A DNA stretch of 64,000 bases from Desulfurobacteriaceae bacterium (GTDB lineage: Bacteria; Aquificota; Aquificia; Desulfurobacteriales; Desulfurobacteriaceae), in assembly GCA_027063785.1 (NCBI GenBank), contig JAMORC010000015.1, positions 1 through 64,000 on the forward strand. Direction: 5' to 3'. Position 1 is the stretch's first letter. Each line of letters opens with the position of its first letter. The position numbers were made by a program, and so were the translations under genes. This document shows positions 44,504 through 54,172 of this stretch, piece by piece. The notes under the pieces are model-generated. The model saw nothing but the letters and a program-made list of their open reading frames with translations, was not told the origin of the DNA and made no database searches.

Positions 44504-46459
44504 ATGAGGATAGATGTTCCTCCCGAGCTTGAAGAGATTTTAGAGGAATTTCTGGTTGAAGCGGAAGAGATACTCGAAAACCTTGACCAAGACCTGATAG
44601 ACCTTGAGAATAACCCGGACGATAAAGAGCTTCTAAACAAGATATTCCGCGGAATGCATACCCTAAAGGGAGGGGCGGGCTTTCTAAACCTTACTTCAAT
44701 CGTTGAGGTTGCCCACAGGATTGAGGACATCTTTAACAAGCTCCGGAACGATGAGATGGAGCTTTCCCCGGAGCTTATGGATGTAATACTTGAAGGGGTG
44801 GACATTATAAAGTCCGCCATAGCTTCGATAAAGGAGAGCAGGGAAATTCCCGACCTTGAAGAGGTTAAGCCCATAATAGAAAAGCTTGATAAGGCTTTAA
44901 AAGGAGAGTCGCTTCCTTCGGAAGCCTCCGGCGGAGAAAGCGGTCGGGAGGCCAAAAGCGACAGTGGAGATGTGGAGTTTGTTGACGGAATATCTGAGGA
45001 ATTAAAGAAACTCCTTCGCGAGCATCCCGATAAAGACCTTGCCGGACTCCTTGAGGAAATCATCCTCATGCCTCCGGACAAGAGGCCTATGGAGGTTATT
45101 CCGGAAATAGAGAAGCTGATTGAGGAAGGAAAGGATGTAAAGGATTTGATAAAGAAAAAAGAGCCGGAGAAGCCGAAGGCAGAATCTGAAACAAAAGAAG
45201 TCCAGCCGAAAAAAGAAAAGACAGAGGAAAAGAAAGCTCCGCCTAAAACCAAAAAGGAAGTAAAGTCTTCTGAAACGATAAGGGTAGACGTAGAGAGGGT
45301 TGAGAACTTAATGAACCTTGTTGGGGAGATAGTCCTCGACAGGAACAGGATACTAAGGGTTTCGGCCGATGTTGAGAAGGAGTGCAGGGGTGAGTCTGTA
45401 GAGAAACTTCTTGAGGCGGTAACGAGCCTTGATAGGACGGTGAGCGACCTTCAGGTTGCGGTTATGAAGCTCAGGATGCAGCCCATAAAGAAGATATTCA
45501 GCAAGTTTCCGAGGCTCGTTAGGGACCTTGCGAGGAAGCTCAAGAAGAAGGTTCAGTTGATAATAGAGGGTGAAGATACCGAGCTTGACAGGTCTATTCT
45601 CGATAAGCTGGAGGATCCCCTTATCCACCTTGTCAGGAATGCCCTCGATCACGGCATAGAGCCTCCTGAAGAGAGGGTAATGAAGGGGAAACCCGAAGTC
45701 GGGACGATAAGGCTCTTTGCTTACCACGAGGGAGACCACATAGTCGTGGGAATAGAGGATGACGGAAGGGGGATAGATCCCGAAAAGATTAAGAAAAAGG
45801 CCATAGAGAAGGGACTGATAACGCCGGAGCAGGCCGCACAGCTTTCGGACAAGGAAGCTTATGAACTGATATTCATGCCCGGTTTCTCGACGGCCGAAAA
45901 GGTGAGCGATGTATCCGGAAGGGGCGTCGGAATGGACGTCGTTGCCAGCACGATCCATTCCTTGAGGGGATCCATCGAGATAGATAGTGAAGTCGGGAAG
46001 GGAACTACCATATACCTGAAACTGCCCCTTACGGTTGCCATTATCAGAACGCTGATGATCGGTGTTAAGAATCAGGTTTTTGCCGTTCCCCTTCACTCGG
46101 TTGTTGAAGTTGTAAGGTATAACCCGGATTTGGTTAAGGAAGTGGGAAGTTTCAAGAGCTTCATGCTCCGGGAAGAAGTCCTCCCCCTCTTTTCCCTGAA
46201 TGAGCTTCTCGAGTATGAGGATTCGGGTGAAAAGCGCTTCGTTGTGATAGTTAAGGTCGGAGAAAGGTTGATAGCGGTATCCATTGAGGACCTCTACGGG
46301 GAAGAAGAGATAGTCATTAAATCCCTCGGAGAGCTTCTCGCAGACATACCGGGAATTGCTGGGGCTACGATAGCCGGGGACGGCAGGGTGGTGCTTATTC
46401 TCGACCTTAACTCTCTGCTTTCTGACTATAAAATCAAATTGGCCGGGGCATTTAAATGA
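44504..46459 (+). CDS. cheA: Chemotaxis histidine kinase CheA
   Basis: CheA (651 residues) autophosphorylates and passes phosphate to CheY. P1 (1-110) has the phosphorylated His52 in FRGMHTLKGGAGFLNL. A long charged Lys/Glu linker (about 200-260) follows without a recognisable P2 domain. P3 starts IRVDVERVENLMNLVGEIVL. The ATPase P4 has HLVRNALDHGIEPPEERVMK and VSDVSGRGVGMDVVASTIH, and P5 is CheW-like to the end. ATG 44504 follows AGAGGTGG. It overlaps cheW by four bases. Confidence 0.95.
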   Translation: MRIDVPPELEEILEEFLVEAEEILENLDQDLIDLENNPDDKELLNKIFRGMHTLKGGAGFLNLTSIVEVAHRIEDIFNKLRNDEMELSPELMDVILEGVDIIKSAIASIKESREIPDLEEVKPIIEKLDKALKGESLPSEASGGESGREAKSDSGDVEFVDGISEELKKLLREHPDKDLAGLLEEIILMPPDKRPMEVIPEIEKLIEEGKDVKDLIKKKEPEKPKAESETKEVQPKKEKTEEKKAPPKTKKEVKSSETIRVDVERVENLMNLVGEIVLDRNRILRVSADVEKECRGESVEKLLEAVTSLDRTVSDLQVAVMKLRMQPIKKIFSKFPRLVRDLARKLKKKVQLIIEGEDTELDRSILDKLEDPLIHLVRNALDHGIEPPEERVMKGKPEVGTIRLFAYHEGDHIVVGIEDDGRGIDPEKIKKKAIEKGLITPEQAAQLSDKEAYELIFMPGFSTAEKVSDVSGRGVGMDVVASTIHSLRGSIEIDSEVGKGTTIYLKLPLTVAIIRTLMIGVKNQVFAVPLHSVVEVVRYNPDLVKEVGSFKSFMLREEVLPLFSLNELLEYEDSGEKRFVVIVKVGERLIAVSIEDLYGEEEIVIKSLGELLADIPGIAGATIAGDGRVVLILDLNSLLSDYKIKLAGAFK

Positions 46460-46953
46460 GTAACGAAAGGGAAATGGCAATAGCCGGTGTTGAGGAGCTG
46501 ATAGGGGAAGTTCACGAAAAAGAGGTTCAAGTAATAGCTTTTAGGCTTAAAGATGAGCTTGTGAGTGTTCCCATTGAGGAAGTTGTAGAAATAACGACGA
46601 ACAGGGAGATAACGCCCGTTCCCAAAGCTCCTTCCTACGTGATAGGGGTAATGAACCTGAGGGGAAAGATCGTCCCTGTTATTAACCTTAAAGAGCACCT
46701 TAAAATTCCTTTTACTATTCCGGAGGATATTTACAGCAAGAACCGCATAGTAATTGTTGAAACTCCCAAGGGGGAAGTCGGCGTAATAGTGGATGAGATA
46801 GTCGGGTCGATAAAGTTTCCCGAGGGGGATATCCTTCCGGAGCCGATAGGAACCGTCGGAATAGATGTAAAGTTTATTTCCGGAGTTGTCCAGCTTGACA
46901 GCGATTTGCTGATTGTTCTCAATATAGATTCCGTTTTCTCTGAGGGGGACTGA
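46456..46953 (+). CDS. cheW: Chemotaxis coupling protein CheW
   Basis: CheW (165 residues) bridges receptors and CheA. The SH3-like fold is plain: [40 protein letters not shown] (the RGxxxPVxxL motif) and [20 protein letters not shown]. It overlaps the cheA stop (ATGA) and ends one base before the receptor gene, so signalling components are translated in register. It has about 20 extra N-terminal residues, like many non-enteric CheWs. Confidence 0.95.
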   Translation: MSNEREMAIAGVEELIGEVHEKEVQVIAFRLKDELVSVPIEEVVEITTNREITPVPKAPSYVIGVMNLRGKIVPVINLKEHLKIPFTIPEDIYSKNRIVIVETPKGEVGVIVDEIVGSIKFPEGDILPEPIGTVGIDVKFISGVVQLDSDLLIVLNIDSVFSEGD

Positions 46954-46954
46954 G

Positions 46955-48835
46955 ATGTTCGGCTGTTCTAAGGAGAGGCAGGAAATCGAGTTTCTGAGGA
47001 GGGAGCTTGAATCCCTCAGGGCCGAAAATTTGAACCTTAAGCAGGAGAAAGAAAGGCTTGAAAAGGAAAAGAAGGACTTGCAGGAGGAACTGAAAAAGTT
47101 TTCTCAGAAAAACCTTGAACTTTCAAAAGAGAAAGAACAGCTGGAAAGGAAGCTGGAAGAGCTTGAAAACGACGTTTACATGTACGAGCAGATGCTAGAT
47201 TCCCTGATGGAAGAAGCGGTATTCCTGGCCACTCCCGACTTTAAACCCGGAAGGGAGGGTAACGAGCTTGTTTACGCCAACAGAAGAGCTATGGAGATAG
47301 CCCACAAGTGGAGGGACGTCTTTATATCGGAGTTCGGAGTTGATCCCGACAAGCTGATAGGAACGAGCATTCACGTGTTCCACAAAGATCCCGAAAGGGT
47401 CAAAGAACTCCTGAAGGCTTTAAAGCCGGGAGAGCACAAGAAAAATGCCGATATTCCCGTAGGCCCTTACATAATGGCCTCTTACAGGCATGCAATAGCA
47501 AACAAGGACGGTTCGATCAGGTATTACATGGTTACCTGGCGGGATGCTACGGCAGAGAAAGAGATTGAGAATCAGCTCAAGAACGCTCAGAAAATGTTCC
47601 TGCAGAACCTTAAGGCCACAAAGCAGTCCCTCCTCAACAACTTTGAAGCAATAGCCGCCGTTTCTGTTGCTATAAGGGAGATACAGGAGACGTTGAAGCT
47701 CTCCAAAGATCAGCTGGATGCTACCGGGAAAATCGAAGATACTGTGTCTGAGCTGGTGAAGGTTTCGGATCAGCTTCTCGATAACTATAAGTTTGTTTTG
47801 AGCGAGCTTGAAAACGCTGAACGCAAAACGGTTGAGTCGATACAGCATATGGAGAACATAAGGGGCATAACCAGAGAGATGGAGGACGTTGTAGAAGCTC
47901 TCCAGAAGCAGACTGAGCAGATTGACAGGGTTGTTGAGGTGATTACTTCCATAACCGAACAGACAAACCTTCTTGCCTTAAATGCGGCAATAGAGGCTGC
48001 CAGGGCCGGTGAGGCCGGAAGGGGATTTGCCGTAGTTGCAGATGAGGTGAGAAAGCTTGCGGAGAGGACCAATAAGTCAGCAATAGAGATTAGGGAAGTA
48101 GTAAGAAATATGAGAGAACAGATGCTGAAGACGTCGGAGATAACGGGAAGGGCTGTTAAGGCCGTTGATGAAGGGATGGAGATATTTAAAGAGAACCAGT
48201 CAACTTATAACTCTCTGAGATCTTCTTCGGAAAATGTTCTTAAAGTTATAAACAACCTCTCTGAAGTGGTATCGACTCAGAAAGAGAACATCGACTTCAT
48301 AGTTCGCAATATTCAGATGTCCAATGAACACCTGAATACCGTCAAGCAACAGTCCGACAAGGTAATTAAGATAGCAGAGAAGACGGATGCCAGCCTTCAT
48401 AAGATTTGGGAAACCTTCTACATGGTTAAGATCGGAGATGCCGGGGTTCTCCTCGACAGGCTTTCAAGGTTCGGTGACTTTATGACAAGGATAGATGAGG
48501 CCTTTAAGGCAAAGTTCGTTGAAGGACTTCAGCCGGACCTTTCTATCCTCAGCGAAGCCGATAACCTGGCGAGAATTCTGAGTACCGGCAACAAGGAGAT
48601 TTCGGAGCTTTTAGAGAAGTACCCGGAGCTTGAAGAGATAATAAGCTCAATTGAAGAGGCGATGTTTGATGTTAAGCTTCTCCTTAAGGAGATGTTACTT
48701 GCAATGTCTGAGGATGATTACAGGGAAACTGAGGAAAAAGAGAAGGAGCTTGCCGGCATAGTGGAAGATATAACTAATAAGCTTGTTAGTGCTATAACGT
48801 TAGTTCTTACCAAGCAGGATCAGAAGACCAGCTAA
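46955..48835 (+). CDS. Soluble methyl-accepting chemotaxis protein with PAS domain
   Basis: This 626-residue receptor has no membrane helices. Residues 8-85 form a coiled coil ([20 protein letters not shown] and on). A PAS-like domain (about 85-205: [39 protein letters not shown]) follows. The signalling domain has the hairpin tip [20 protein letters not shown] plus [21 protein letters not shown]-terminal helical region (about 480-626) is unassigned. It should sense a cytosolic cue such as redox or energy state through the PAS; whether it binds a cofactor is unknown. Confidence 0.92.
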   Translation: MFGCSKERQEIEFLRRELESLRAENLNLKQEKERLEKEKKDLQEELKKFSQKNLELSKEKEQLERKLEELENDVYMYEQMLDSLMEEAVFLATPDFKPGREGNELVYANRRAMEIAHKWRDVFISEFGVDPDKLIGTSIHVFHKDPERVKELLKALKPGEHKKNADIPVGPYIMASYRHAIANKDGSIRYYMVTWRDATAEKEIENQLKNAQKMFLQNLKATKQSLLNNFEAIAAVSVAIREIQETLKLSKDQLDATGKIEDTVSELVKVSDQLLDNYKFVLSELENAERKTVESIQHMENIRGITREMEDVVEALQKQTEQIDRVVEVITSITEQTNLLALNAAIEAARAGEAGRGFAVVADEVRKLAERTNKSAIEIREVVRNMREQMLKTSEITGRAVKAVDEGMEIFKENQSTYNSLRSSSENVLKVINNLSEVVSTQKENIDFIVRNIQMSNEHLNTVKQQSDKVIKIAEKTDASLHKIWETFYMVKIGDAGVLLDRLSRFGDFMTRIDEAFKAKFVEGLQPDLSILSEADNLARILSTGNKEISELLEKYPELEEIISSIEEAMFDVKLLLKEMLLAMSEDDYRETEEKEKELAGIVEDITNKLVSAITLVLTKQDQKTS

Positions 48836-48846
48836 AGGGATTTAAG

Positions 48847-49812
48847 ATGGCCAAGAAGAAGGAATATCTTCCAAAGATTTTGGAGACGGGAGCTAACGAG
48901 CTTGAAATCATAGACTTCCGGATGTACGAGCTTCTCGACGACGGTTCTACTTACGAGTGGATTTTGGGAGTGAACGTTGCGAAGGTTAAAGAGGTGATAT
49001 TTAAGCCGGATAATATTGTTAAAGCTCCCGGTCTGCCTCCTGAGGCGGAGGGAATGGCGAAAATAAGGGGGCAGATGGTTCCGATAATAAACCTTGCTAA
49101 GTGGATGAAGATAAAGGAGCCTCCCGGTGCCGGTAAGTACGTAATCGTCATGGAGTTTTTAAGGGAAATAGTCGGTGTTATAGTTCATGAGGCAAAGAGG
49201 ATAAGGCGTATCAGGTGGGCCGACATAAAGAGGCCTCCTAAAAGTATTGATGAGAAGCTCGGCGGTAAAGTTGTCGGTGTTGTGGAGATAGAAGACAATC
49301 AGCTCCTTCTGCTCCTTGATTTTGAAGGAATACTTGATGAACTGGGGATGATAAAGATCTTCGGTATGGAAGAGGTAAAGGAAATAGAGGGAGTAGAGAA
49401 GAAGGGACACTTTAAGATACTCATCCTCGACGATAGTCCCGTAGCAAGGAAGATAATAAGGAAAATCCTTGAGTCTGACGGCCATACCGTTTTTGAAGCC
49501 CAGAACGGCATTGAAGCCCTCCAGATTCTTCACAACTGGTTGGAAGAAGCAAAGAGAACGGGAAGGGACATTACCGATTACGTCCAGCTCATAATTTCCG
49601 ATATTGAGATGCCGGGTATGGACGGTTTAACCTTTACCAGGAAAGTTAAAGAAGATCCGGAACTTTCCAAGATACCGGTTATAATTAACACCTCTTTAAG
49701 TGATAGGGCGAACGTTGACAAGAGTAAGTTTGTCGGAGCTGATGCGCACCTTGTGAAGTTCGACGCTCCTGACCTTTTGAGGCTTGTTCATAAGTATGCA
49801 CTAACCAAGTGA
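48847..49812 (+). CDS. cheV: CheV-type coupling/receiver protein
   Basis: This 321-residue protein fuses a CheW domain (about 15-170: MYELLDDGSTYEWILGVNVA, MAKIRGQMVPIINLAKWM) to a receiver (about 192-318: KILILDDSPVARKIIRKILE). The phospho-acceptor Asp is in LIISDIEMPGMDGLTFTRKV and the conserved Lys in AHLVKFD. CheV proteins couple receptors to CheA and can drive adaptation by being phosphorylated, which fits the absence of cheR and cheB here. It overlaps the upstream extension of the cheY frame. Confidence 0.92.
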   Translation: MAKKKEYLPKILETGANELEIIDFRMYELLDDGSTYEWILGVNVAKVKEVIFKPDNIVKAPGLPPEAEGMAKIRGQMVPIINLAKWMKIKEPPGAGKYVIVMEFLREIVGVIVHEAKRIRRIRWADIKRPPKSIDEKLGGKVVGVVEIEDNQLLLLLDFEGILDELGMIKIFGMEEVKEIEGVEKKGHFKILILDDSPVARKIIRKILESDGHTVFEAQNGIEALQILHNWLEEAKRTGRDITDYVQLIISDIEMPGMDGLTFTRKVKEDPELSKIPVIINTSLSDRANVDKSKFVGADAHLVKFDAPDLLRLVHKYALTK

Positions 49813-49826
49813 TAGCGGAGGAAGCC

Positions 49827-50228
49827 ATGGCGATGCCTTCACCGGACATTAATATACTGGTAGTTGACGATATGGCTGCAATGAGGAAAATTCTCAGGAC
49901 TCTGCTCGGACAGCTCGGCTATAAGAACGTTGACGAGGCTGAAGACGGAAAGCAAGCCCTTGAGATACTGAGGAAGAACCCCGATAAGTACGGTCTTGTA
50001 ATAACCGACTGGAACATGCCGAACATGACCGGGATAGAGCTTGTTCAGGAGATAAGGAAAGACCCGAACCTCAAGCACCTGCCGATCCTTATGGTTACGG
50101 CGGAGGCCAAGAAGGAAAACGTCCTTATGGCTATAAAGGCCGGAGTTAACAACTATATCGTCAAACCCTTCACGGCCGAAACTCTTAAAGAAAAGCTCGA
50201 GAAGATATTTTCATCCCTTCAGGGATAG
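49827..50228 (+). CDS. cheY: Chemotaxis response regulator CheY
   Basis: CheY (133 residues) is a single receiver domain that binds the flagellar switch when phosphorylated. NILVVDDMAAMRKILRTLLG holds the acidic pair, VITDWNMPNMTGIELVQEI the phospho-Asp61, LMVTAEAKKENVLMA the Thr switch, and NNYIVKPFTAETLKEKLEKI the Lys. ATG 49827 is chosen because GGAGGAAG lies directly upstream; the in-frame GTG at 49809 overlaps cheV. It is the last gene of the operon, and a small hairpin (ATCCC/GGGAT, 50213-50226) plus a T-run follow. Confidence 0.95.
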   Translation: MAMPSPDINILVVDDMAAMRKILRTLLGQLGYKNVDEAEDGKQALEILRKNPDKYGLVITDWNMPNMTGIELVQEIRKDPNLKHLPILMVTAEAKKENVLMAIKAGVNNYIVKPFTAETLKEKLEKIFSSLQG

Positions 50229-50246
50229 GTTTTTCCAGTTTGCGGC

Positions 50247-50276
50247 TTGAGGATTCCGTCTCCCGTTCTCTATAAT
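50247..50276 (+). promoter_or_regulatory. Promoter for the UvrD/PcrA helicase gene
   Basis: TTGAGG (50247-50252) and a perfect TATAAT (50271-50276) are 18 bases apart in the gap after cheY. The transcription start would fall near 50283, just before the GGAG ribosome site at 50292-50295. It separates the helicase from the chemotaxis operon. Confidence 0.65.
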
Positions 50277-50304
50277 TGCTTCATCCCTTTTGGAGTTTCC
50301 GGCC

Positions 50305-52398
50305 TTGGAAAAACTTAAAACCCTACTGGAAAAGCTAAATCCCCAGCAGAAAGAAGCCGTCCTCTACTTTGATTCTCCCCTTCTGGTTCTTGCGGGAGCC
50401 GGTTCGGGGAAAACCAGGGTTATAACTGTAAAGATAGCTTACATGATAGAAGAGCTTCACTTCCCTCCCGAGAGAATTCTGGCTGTTACCTTTACCAACA
50501 AGGCCGCCAGGGAGATGAAGGAGCGGGTGGAGGGAATTCTCGGTAGGGGAGTGCCTGCGGTTATATCTACCTTCCACTCCTTCTGTGTGAGGCTTATAAG
50601 GGCCCACAGCCGGAGGCTCGGGTTCAGTCCCGATTTCCTCATAGTTGATGAGGACGACAGAAAGAGGGTGATAAAAGAGGTTCTGAAGGAACTTAACTTA
50701 AGCTCTGACCTTTACAGCCCTTCTGTCCTCTCCGCTGCCATAAGTAACTTGAAAAACGGAGTGGCTTCCGGCCTTCAGCTGGAAAGAGTTGAGGAGATTT
50801 TCAGGGCTTATAACGAGAAATTAAAAAGCATTAACGCCCTTGATTTTGACGATCTTCTCCTTTACGGAAGGGAGCTTCTCCTTCAGGAAGATTTGGGAGA
50901 GTACTATTCGGAATACTTTCGCTATGTCCTCATAGATGAATATCAGGATACCAATAAGGTTCAGTATGACATTGCGAAGGCTTTGACTGTAAAGAAAGGC
51001 AACATATGCGCCGTGGGAGATGAAGATCAGTGCATCTACACCTGGAGAGGGGCAAACATAGAGAACATACTCTCTTTTGAAAGAGACTTTAAAAACGCGA
51101 AGGTGATAAAGCTCGAACAGAATTACAGGTGTTCGGCTACCATTCTTGAGGCTGCAAACGCAGTGATAGCAAATAACGCTTACAGGAAAGGAAAGAGGCT
51201 GTTTACGAAAAATCCGAAGGGTACGCCCATAAGACTTTACTGTGCCGAAAGCGACGTTGAAGAAGCCCTTTACATTGTAAAGGGTATTAAAAGACTTATT
51301 TCAAAAGGCATAAAACCTTCAGAGATAGCCGTCTTTTACAGGACAAACTCTCTGTCCAGGATTGTTGAGGATGCCCTTAGGAAGGAGGGGGTGGCTTATC
51401 AGATAGTTGGGGGCTTAAAGTTCTATGAGAGAAGAGAAATAAAGGACATCATCGCCTACCTCAGGGTGGCGCTTTTTGAAAAGGACGCTATATCCCTATT
51501 CAGGGTTCTTAACACTCCCAGAAGGGGATTGGGCAGCTCCGTAGAAGAGAAGTTGAGGAAAATCTTGGAAAAGGAAGAGAGTAATCTTGAAGCTCTTAAA
51601 AAGCTGGAAAGTGCTCTGATTCAAAAGAAACAGAGGAATTCGGTTGGGGAGCTTATCGATGTTATAGAGCTGATAAGGGAAAAGGCAAGCTCTTTGCCTC
51701 CTTACGATCTTATTAAGTTCATTGTTGCCGCTACCGGGTATGAGCAGTTCTTGAGGAAGGAGTATCCCGAGGAGTGGGAGTCGAGGCTGGAGAACATCAG
51801 GGAACTCGGGAATACTCTCCAGGAGTTTGCAGAGAGGGAGGGCATTAAGGGTAAAGAACTTTACCTTGAGTTTCTCTCCACGGTTACGCTGTCGTCCGAT
51901 CAGGACGAGCTTGAAGATTCGGAAAAGGTAACTCTTATGACTGTTCATGCCTCAAAGGGACTGGAGTTTGATGCCGTTTTCCTGATGGGGCTTGAGGAAG
52001 GTATATTCCCCCATGCAAAGAGCCAGGATCAGCCCGAAAGGGAAGAGGAAGAGAGGAGGCTCTTTTACGTGGCCCTGACGCGGGCTAAGAAATTCTTGAG
52101 CCTTTCCTATTCGAAGAAGAGGAGGGTTTTCGGAAGCTACAGGGAATCTGAACCTTCAAAGTTTTTAAAGGAGATTCCTCGACACCTGATAAGGGAAGTA
52201 AAGGGTAAAGACCGGAGGGTAAGGGAAGCTGTTCCTTCGGGAGCTTCAAAAAGGCCGAAGCTGGTGTTTCACCCCAAGTTCGGGAAAGGTGTGGTTAAAA
52301 GGGTAGAGGGAAGCGGAGATACTGCAAAAGTTACCGCTTTCTTTGCTAACTTCGGGGAGAAAACCATAGTTATGAAGTTTTTGAAAGTTCTCGGCTGA
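50305..52398 (+). CDS. UvrD/PcrA-type ATP-dependent DNA helicase
   Basis: This superfamily 1A 3'-5' helicase (697 residues) acts in nucleotide excision and mismatch repair and strips RecA. LNPQQKEAVLYFDSPLLVLA and GAGSGKTRVI form the Q and Walker A motifs. YVLIDEYQDTNKVQYDIAKA is motif II, VGDEDQCIYTWRGANIENIL motif III, VTLMTVHASKGLEFDAVFL motif V, and RLFYVALTRAKKFLSLSYSK motif VI. The C-terminal HPKFGKGVVKRVEGSGDTA matches the PcrA/UvrD polymerase-binding Tudor domain. TTG 50305 is chosen with GGAG upstream; TTG 50290 is an alternative. Confidence 0.92.
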   Translation: MEKLKTLLEKLNPQQKEAVLYFDSPLLVLAGAGSGKTRVITVKIAYMIEELHFPPERILAVTFTNKAAREMKERVEGILGRGVPAVISTFHSFCVRLIRAHSRRLGFSPDFLIVDEDDRKRVIKEVLKELNLSSDLYSPSVLSAAISNLKNGVASGLQLERVEEIFRAYNEKLKSINALDFDDLLLYGRELLLQEDLGEYYSEYFRYVLIDEYQDTNKVQYDIAKALTVKKGNICAVGDEDQCIYTWRGANIENILSFERDFKNAKVIKLEQNYRCSATILEAANAVIANNAYRKGKRLFTKNPKGTPIRLYCAESDVEEALYIVKGIKRLISKGIKPSEIAVFYRTNSLSRIVEDALRKEGVAYQIVGGLKFYERREIKDIIAYLRVALFEKDAISLFRVLNTPRRGLGSSVEEKLRKILEKEESNLEALKKLESALIQKKQRNSVGELIDVIELIREKASSLPPYDLIKFIVAATGYEQFLRKEYPEEWESRLENIRELGNTLQEFAEREGIKGKELYLEFLSTVTLSSDQDELEDSEKVTLMTVHASKGLEFDAVFLMGLEEGIFPHAKSQDQPEREEEERRLFYVALTRAKKFLSLSYSKKRRVFGSYRESEPSKFLKEIPRHLIREVKGKDRRVREAVPSGASKRPKLVFHPKFGKGVVKRVEGSGDTAKVTAFFANFGEKTIVMKFLKVLG

Positions 52399-52423
52399 AC
52401 TACGATTTATCAGGAGGTAAGCC

Positions 52424-53587
52424 TTGAAGCCTATAAAGAAGAGGTTGCTGACTCCCGGGCCGACGATGGTTCCCGAAAGGGTGCTTGAAGCCCTTTCGAG
52501 GCCTACGCTCTATCACCGCTCACCGGAGTTTAAGTCTGTCTTTCTCGAGACGAGGGAAAGGCTTAAGAAGCTCCTCAGAACGGAAGGGGAAGTCCTGATA
52601 CTGACCTCTTCCGGAACGGGAGCCATGGAGGCCGCCGTTTCCAATCTCTTCAATCCCGGGGACTCTGCAGTTGTCGTTGTCGGAGGAAAGTTCGGTCAAA
52701 GGTGGGAGGAGCTGTGCAGGGCTTACGGTGTGGAGCCGGTTAAGGTGGAAGTGGAGTGGGGAAAGGCCGTTGACGTCGACAGCGTCAGAAAGGCGGTTGA
52801 GGAGAATCCCGGCGTTAAGGGCGTTCTCGTTCAAATTTGCGAAACCTCTACCGGAACTGTTCACGATGTAAAGGCAATAGGAGAGGTGCTTAAGGACCAC
52901 TCCGACGTTCTGCTCGTGGCCGACGGGATAACTGCTTACGGAGTTTACGATATTCCCACCGATGATTGGGGAATAGATGTGGCGATAACGGGGTCTCAGA
53001 AAGCCCTTATGACTCCGCCGGGGCTTGCTGTGATTTCCCTTAACGAAAAAGCTCAGGAAAGGCTTTGTGAGGGCAGGAGCTATTACTTCAACCTGAGTAA
53101 GGAGCTGAAGAACCAGAGAAAGGGACAGACGGCCTACACTACGGCGACGAATCTGGTCGTCGCCCTTAACGAGGCCTTAAAGATGATCGAAGAGGAAGGA
53201 CTGGAAGAGGTTGCAAGGAGGCATTTTGTACTTGCGGAAGCGACCAGAGCTGGAGTAAAGGCTCTGGGACTTTCACTCTTTTCCGAAAGTCCTGCAAATG
53301 GAGTAACTGCGGTTGTTTCTCCCGAAGGAGTGAACGGACAGGAAGTTGTAAGGATTGCCAGGGAAGAGTTCGGAGTAACCATAGCAGGCGGTCAGGAGCA
53401 CCTGAAGGGTAAAATCTTCAGGCTGTCCCATATGGGTTACGTTGACATCTTTGACGTTCTTACCGGACTGGAGGTTACAGAACTTGCCCTCCGGAAGCTG
53501 GGTTACAGTGGCTTTAAGTTCGGAGATTCTGTCAGCGCGGCTTTAGAGGTTTACCGGAAGCTGGAGGGGCAGGTTGAGGTCGATTAA
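52424..53587 (+). CDS. Class V aminotransferase (alanine-glyoxylate/serine-pyruvate type)
   Basis: This 387-residue PLP enzyme starts with the family hallmark RLLTPGPTMVPERVLEALSR and YHRSPEFKSVFLETRERLKK. The PLP Lys lies in VAITGSQKALMTPPGLAVIS, and the cofactor Asp in LLVADGITAYGVYDIP. Relatives include serine-pyruvate, alanine-glyoxylate and phosphoserine transaminases and the so-called soluble hydrogenase 42-kDa subunit; sequence alone cannot choose. Translation starts at TTG 52424 after a strong CAGGAGGT. Confidence 0.88.
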   Translation: MKPIKKRLLTPGPTMVPERVLEALSRPTLYHRSPEFKSVFLETRERLKKLLRTEGEVLILTSSGTGAMEAAVSNLFNPGDSAVVVVGGKFGQRWEELCRAYGVEPVKVEVEWGKAVDVDSVRKAVEENPGVKGVLVQICETSTGTVHDVKAIGEVLKDHSDVLLVADGITAYGVYDIPTDDWGIDVAITGSQKALMTPPGLAVISLNEKAQERLCEGRSYYFNLSKELKNQRKGQTAYTTATNLVVALNEALKMIEEEGLEEVARRHFVLAEATRAGVKALGLSLFSESPANGVTAVVSPEGVNGQEVVRIAREEFGVTIAGGQEHLKGKIFRLSHMGYVDIFDVLTGLEVTELALRKLGYSGFKFGDSVSAALEVYRKLEGQVEVD

Positions 53588-54152
53588 GGTTTCGGAAGCC
53601 GAGCAAAAGCTTGTAAGTAAGTTGATTTTCAATACGGTCGTTCCCAGGCCTATTGCCTGGATAACTACGGTTTCCGCGGGGGGAGTTGTAAACCTTGCCC
53701 CCTTTTCCTTCTATAACGCGATTACGACAAAGCCGCCGCTCATTCTTGTTTCTATCGGAAAGAGGAAGGACGGCTCTCTGAAGGACACCGGCAGGAACGT
53801 AAGGGAGACGGGGGAATTTGTTGTTAACGTTGTCAGCCGTGAGTTCTTGGAAGTTATGCACGAGAGCGGTAGGGATTTTCCTCCGGATGTTAGTGAGGTT
53901 GAAGCTCTCGGTCTGGAGGTTGAGGACTCACTGCTCGTTAAACCGCCGAGGATAAAAGGCGTTCCGGCCGCCCTCGAGTGTAAGGTAAGGGAGATTTTGG
54001 AGCTTGGATCTACGCCGATGGATGTTGTTGTCGGAGAAGTTGTGGCGGTTCATTATTTAGAAGAGCTTCTGGAAACCCAGAAAGGTATAGTCGGAAGGCT
54101 CGGCGGAAAAAGATACATTATTGTTGAGGATGAGGTTGATCTGGCAGATTAA
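53574..54152 (+). CDS. Flavin reductase-like (FMN-binding split barrel) protein
   Basis: This 192-residue protein matches the DIM6/NTAB flavin-reductase family. FNTVVPRPIAWITTVSAGGV, then NLAPFSFYNAITTKPPLILV, form the FMN-binding barrel, and KDTGRNVRETGEFVVNVVSR is the conserved second block. It probably binds FMN; partner and substrate are unknown. It starts at TTG 53574 within the end of the aminotransferase gene (14-base overlap) with GGAGGGG upstream, so the two are translationally coupled. Confidence 0.87.
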   Translation: MRSIKVSEAEQKLVSKLIFNTVVPRPIAWITTVSAGGVVNLAPFSFYNAITTKPPLILVSIGKRKDGSLKDTGRNVRETGEFVVNVVSREFLEVMHESGRDFPPDVSEVEALGLEVEDSLLVKPPRIKGVPAALECKVREILELGSTPMDVVVGEVVAVHYLEELLETQKGIVGRLGGKRYIIVEDEVDLAD

Positions 54153-54172
54153 TCCGCTTCGTAGGTTGGGTA

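Noticed and set aside
45353-46480. 375-codon minus-strand frame in cheA
   Set aside because: It is the mirror of conserved CheA coding sequence and has no recognisable domain.
48400-48835. Possible CZB-type zinc-binding domain at the receptor C-terminus
   Set aside because: The conserved Cys and His residues of CZB domains are not present; the region is simply helical.
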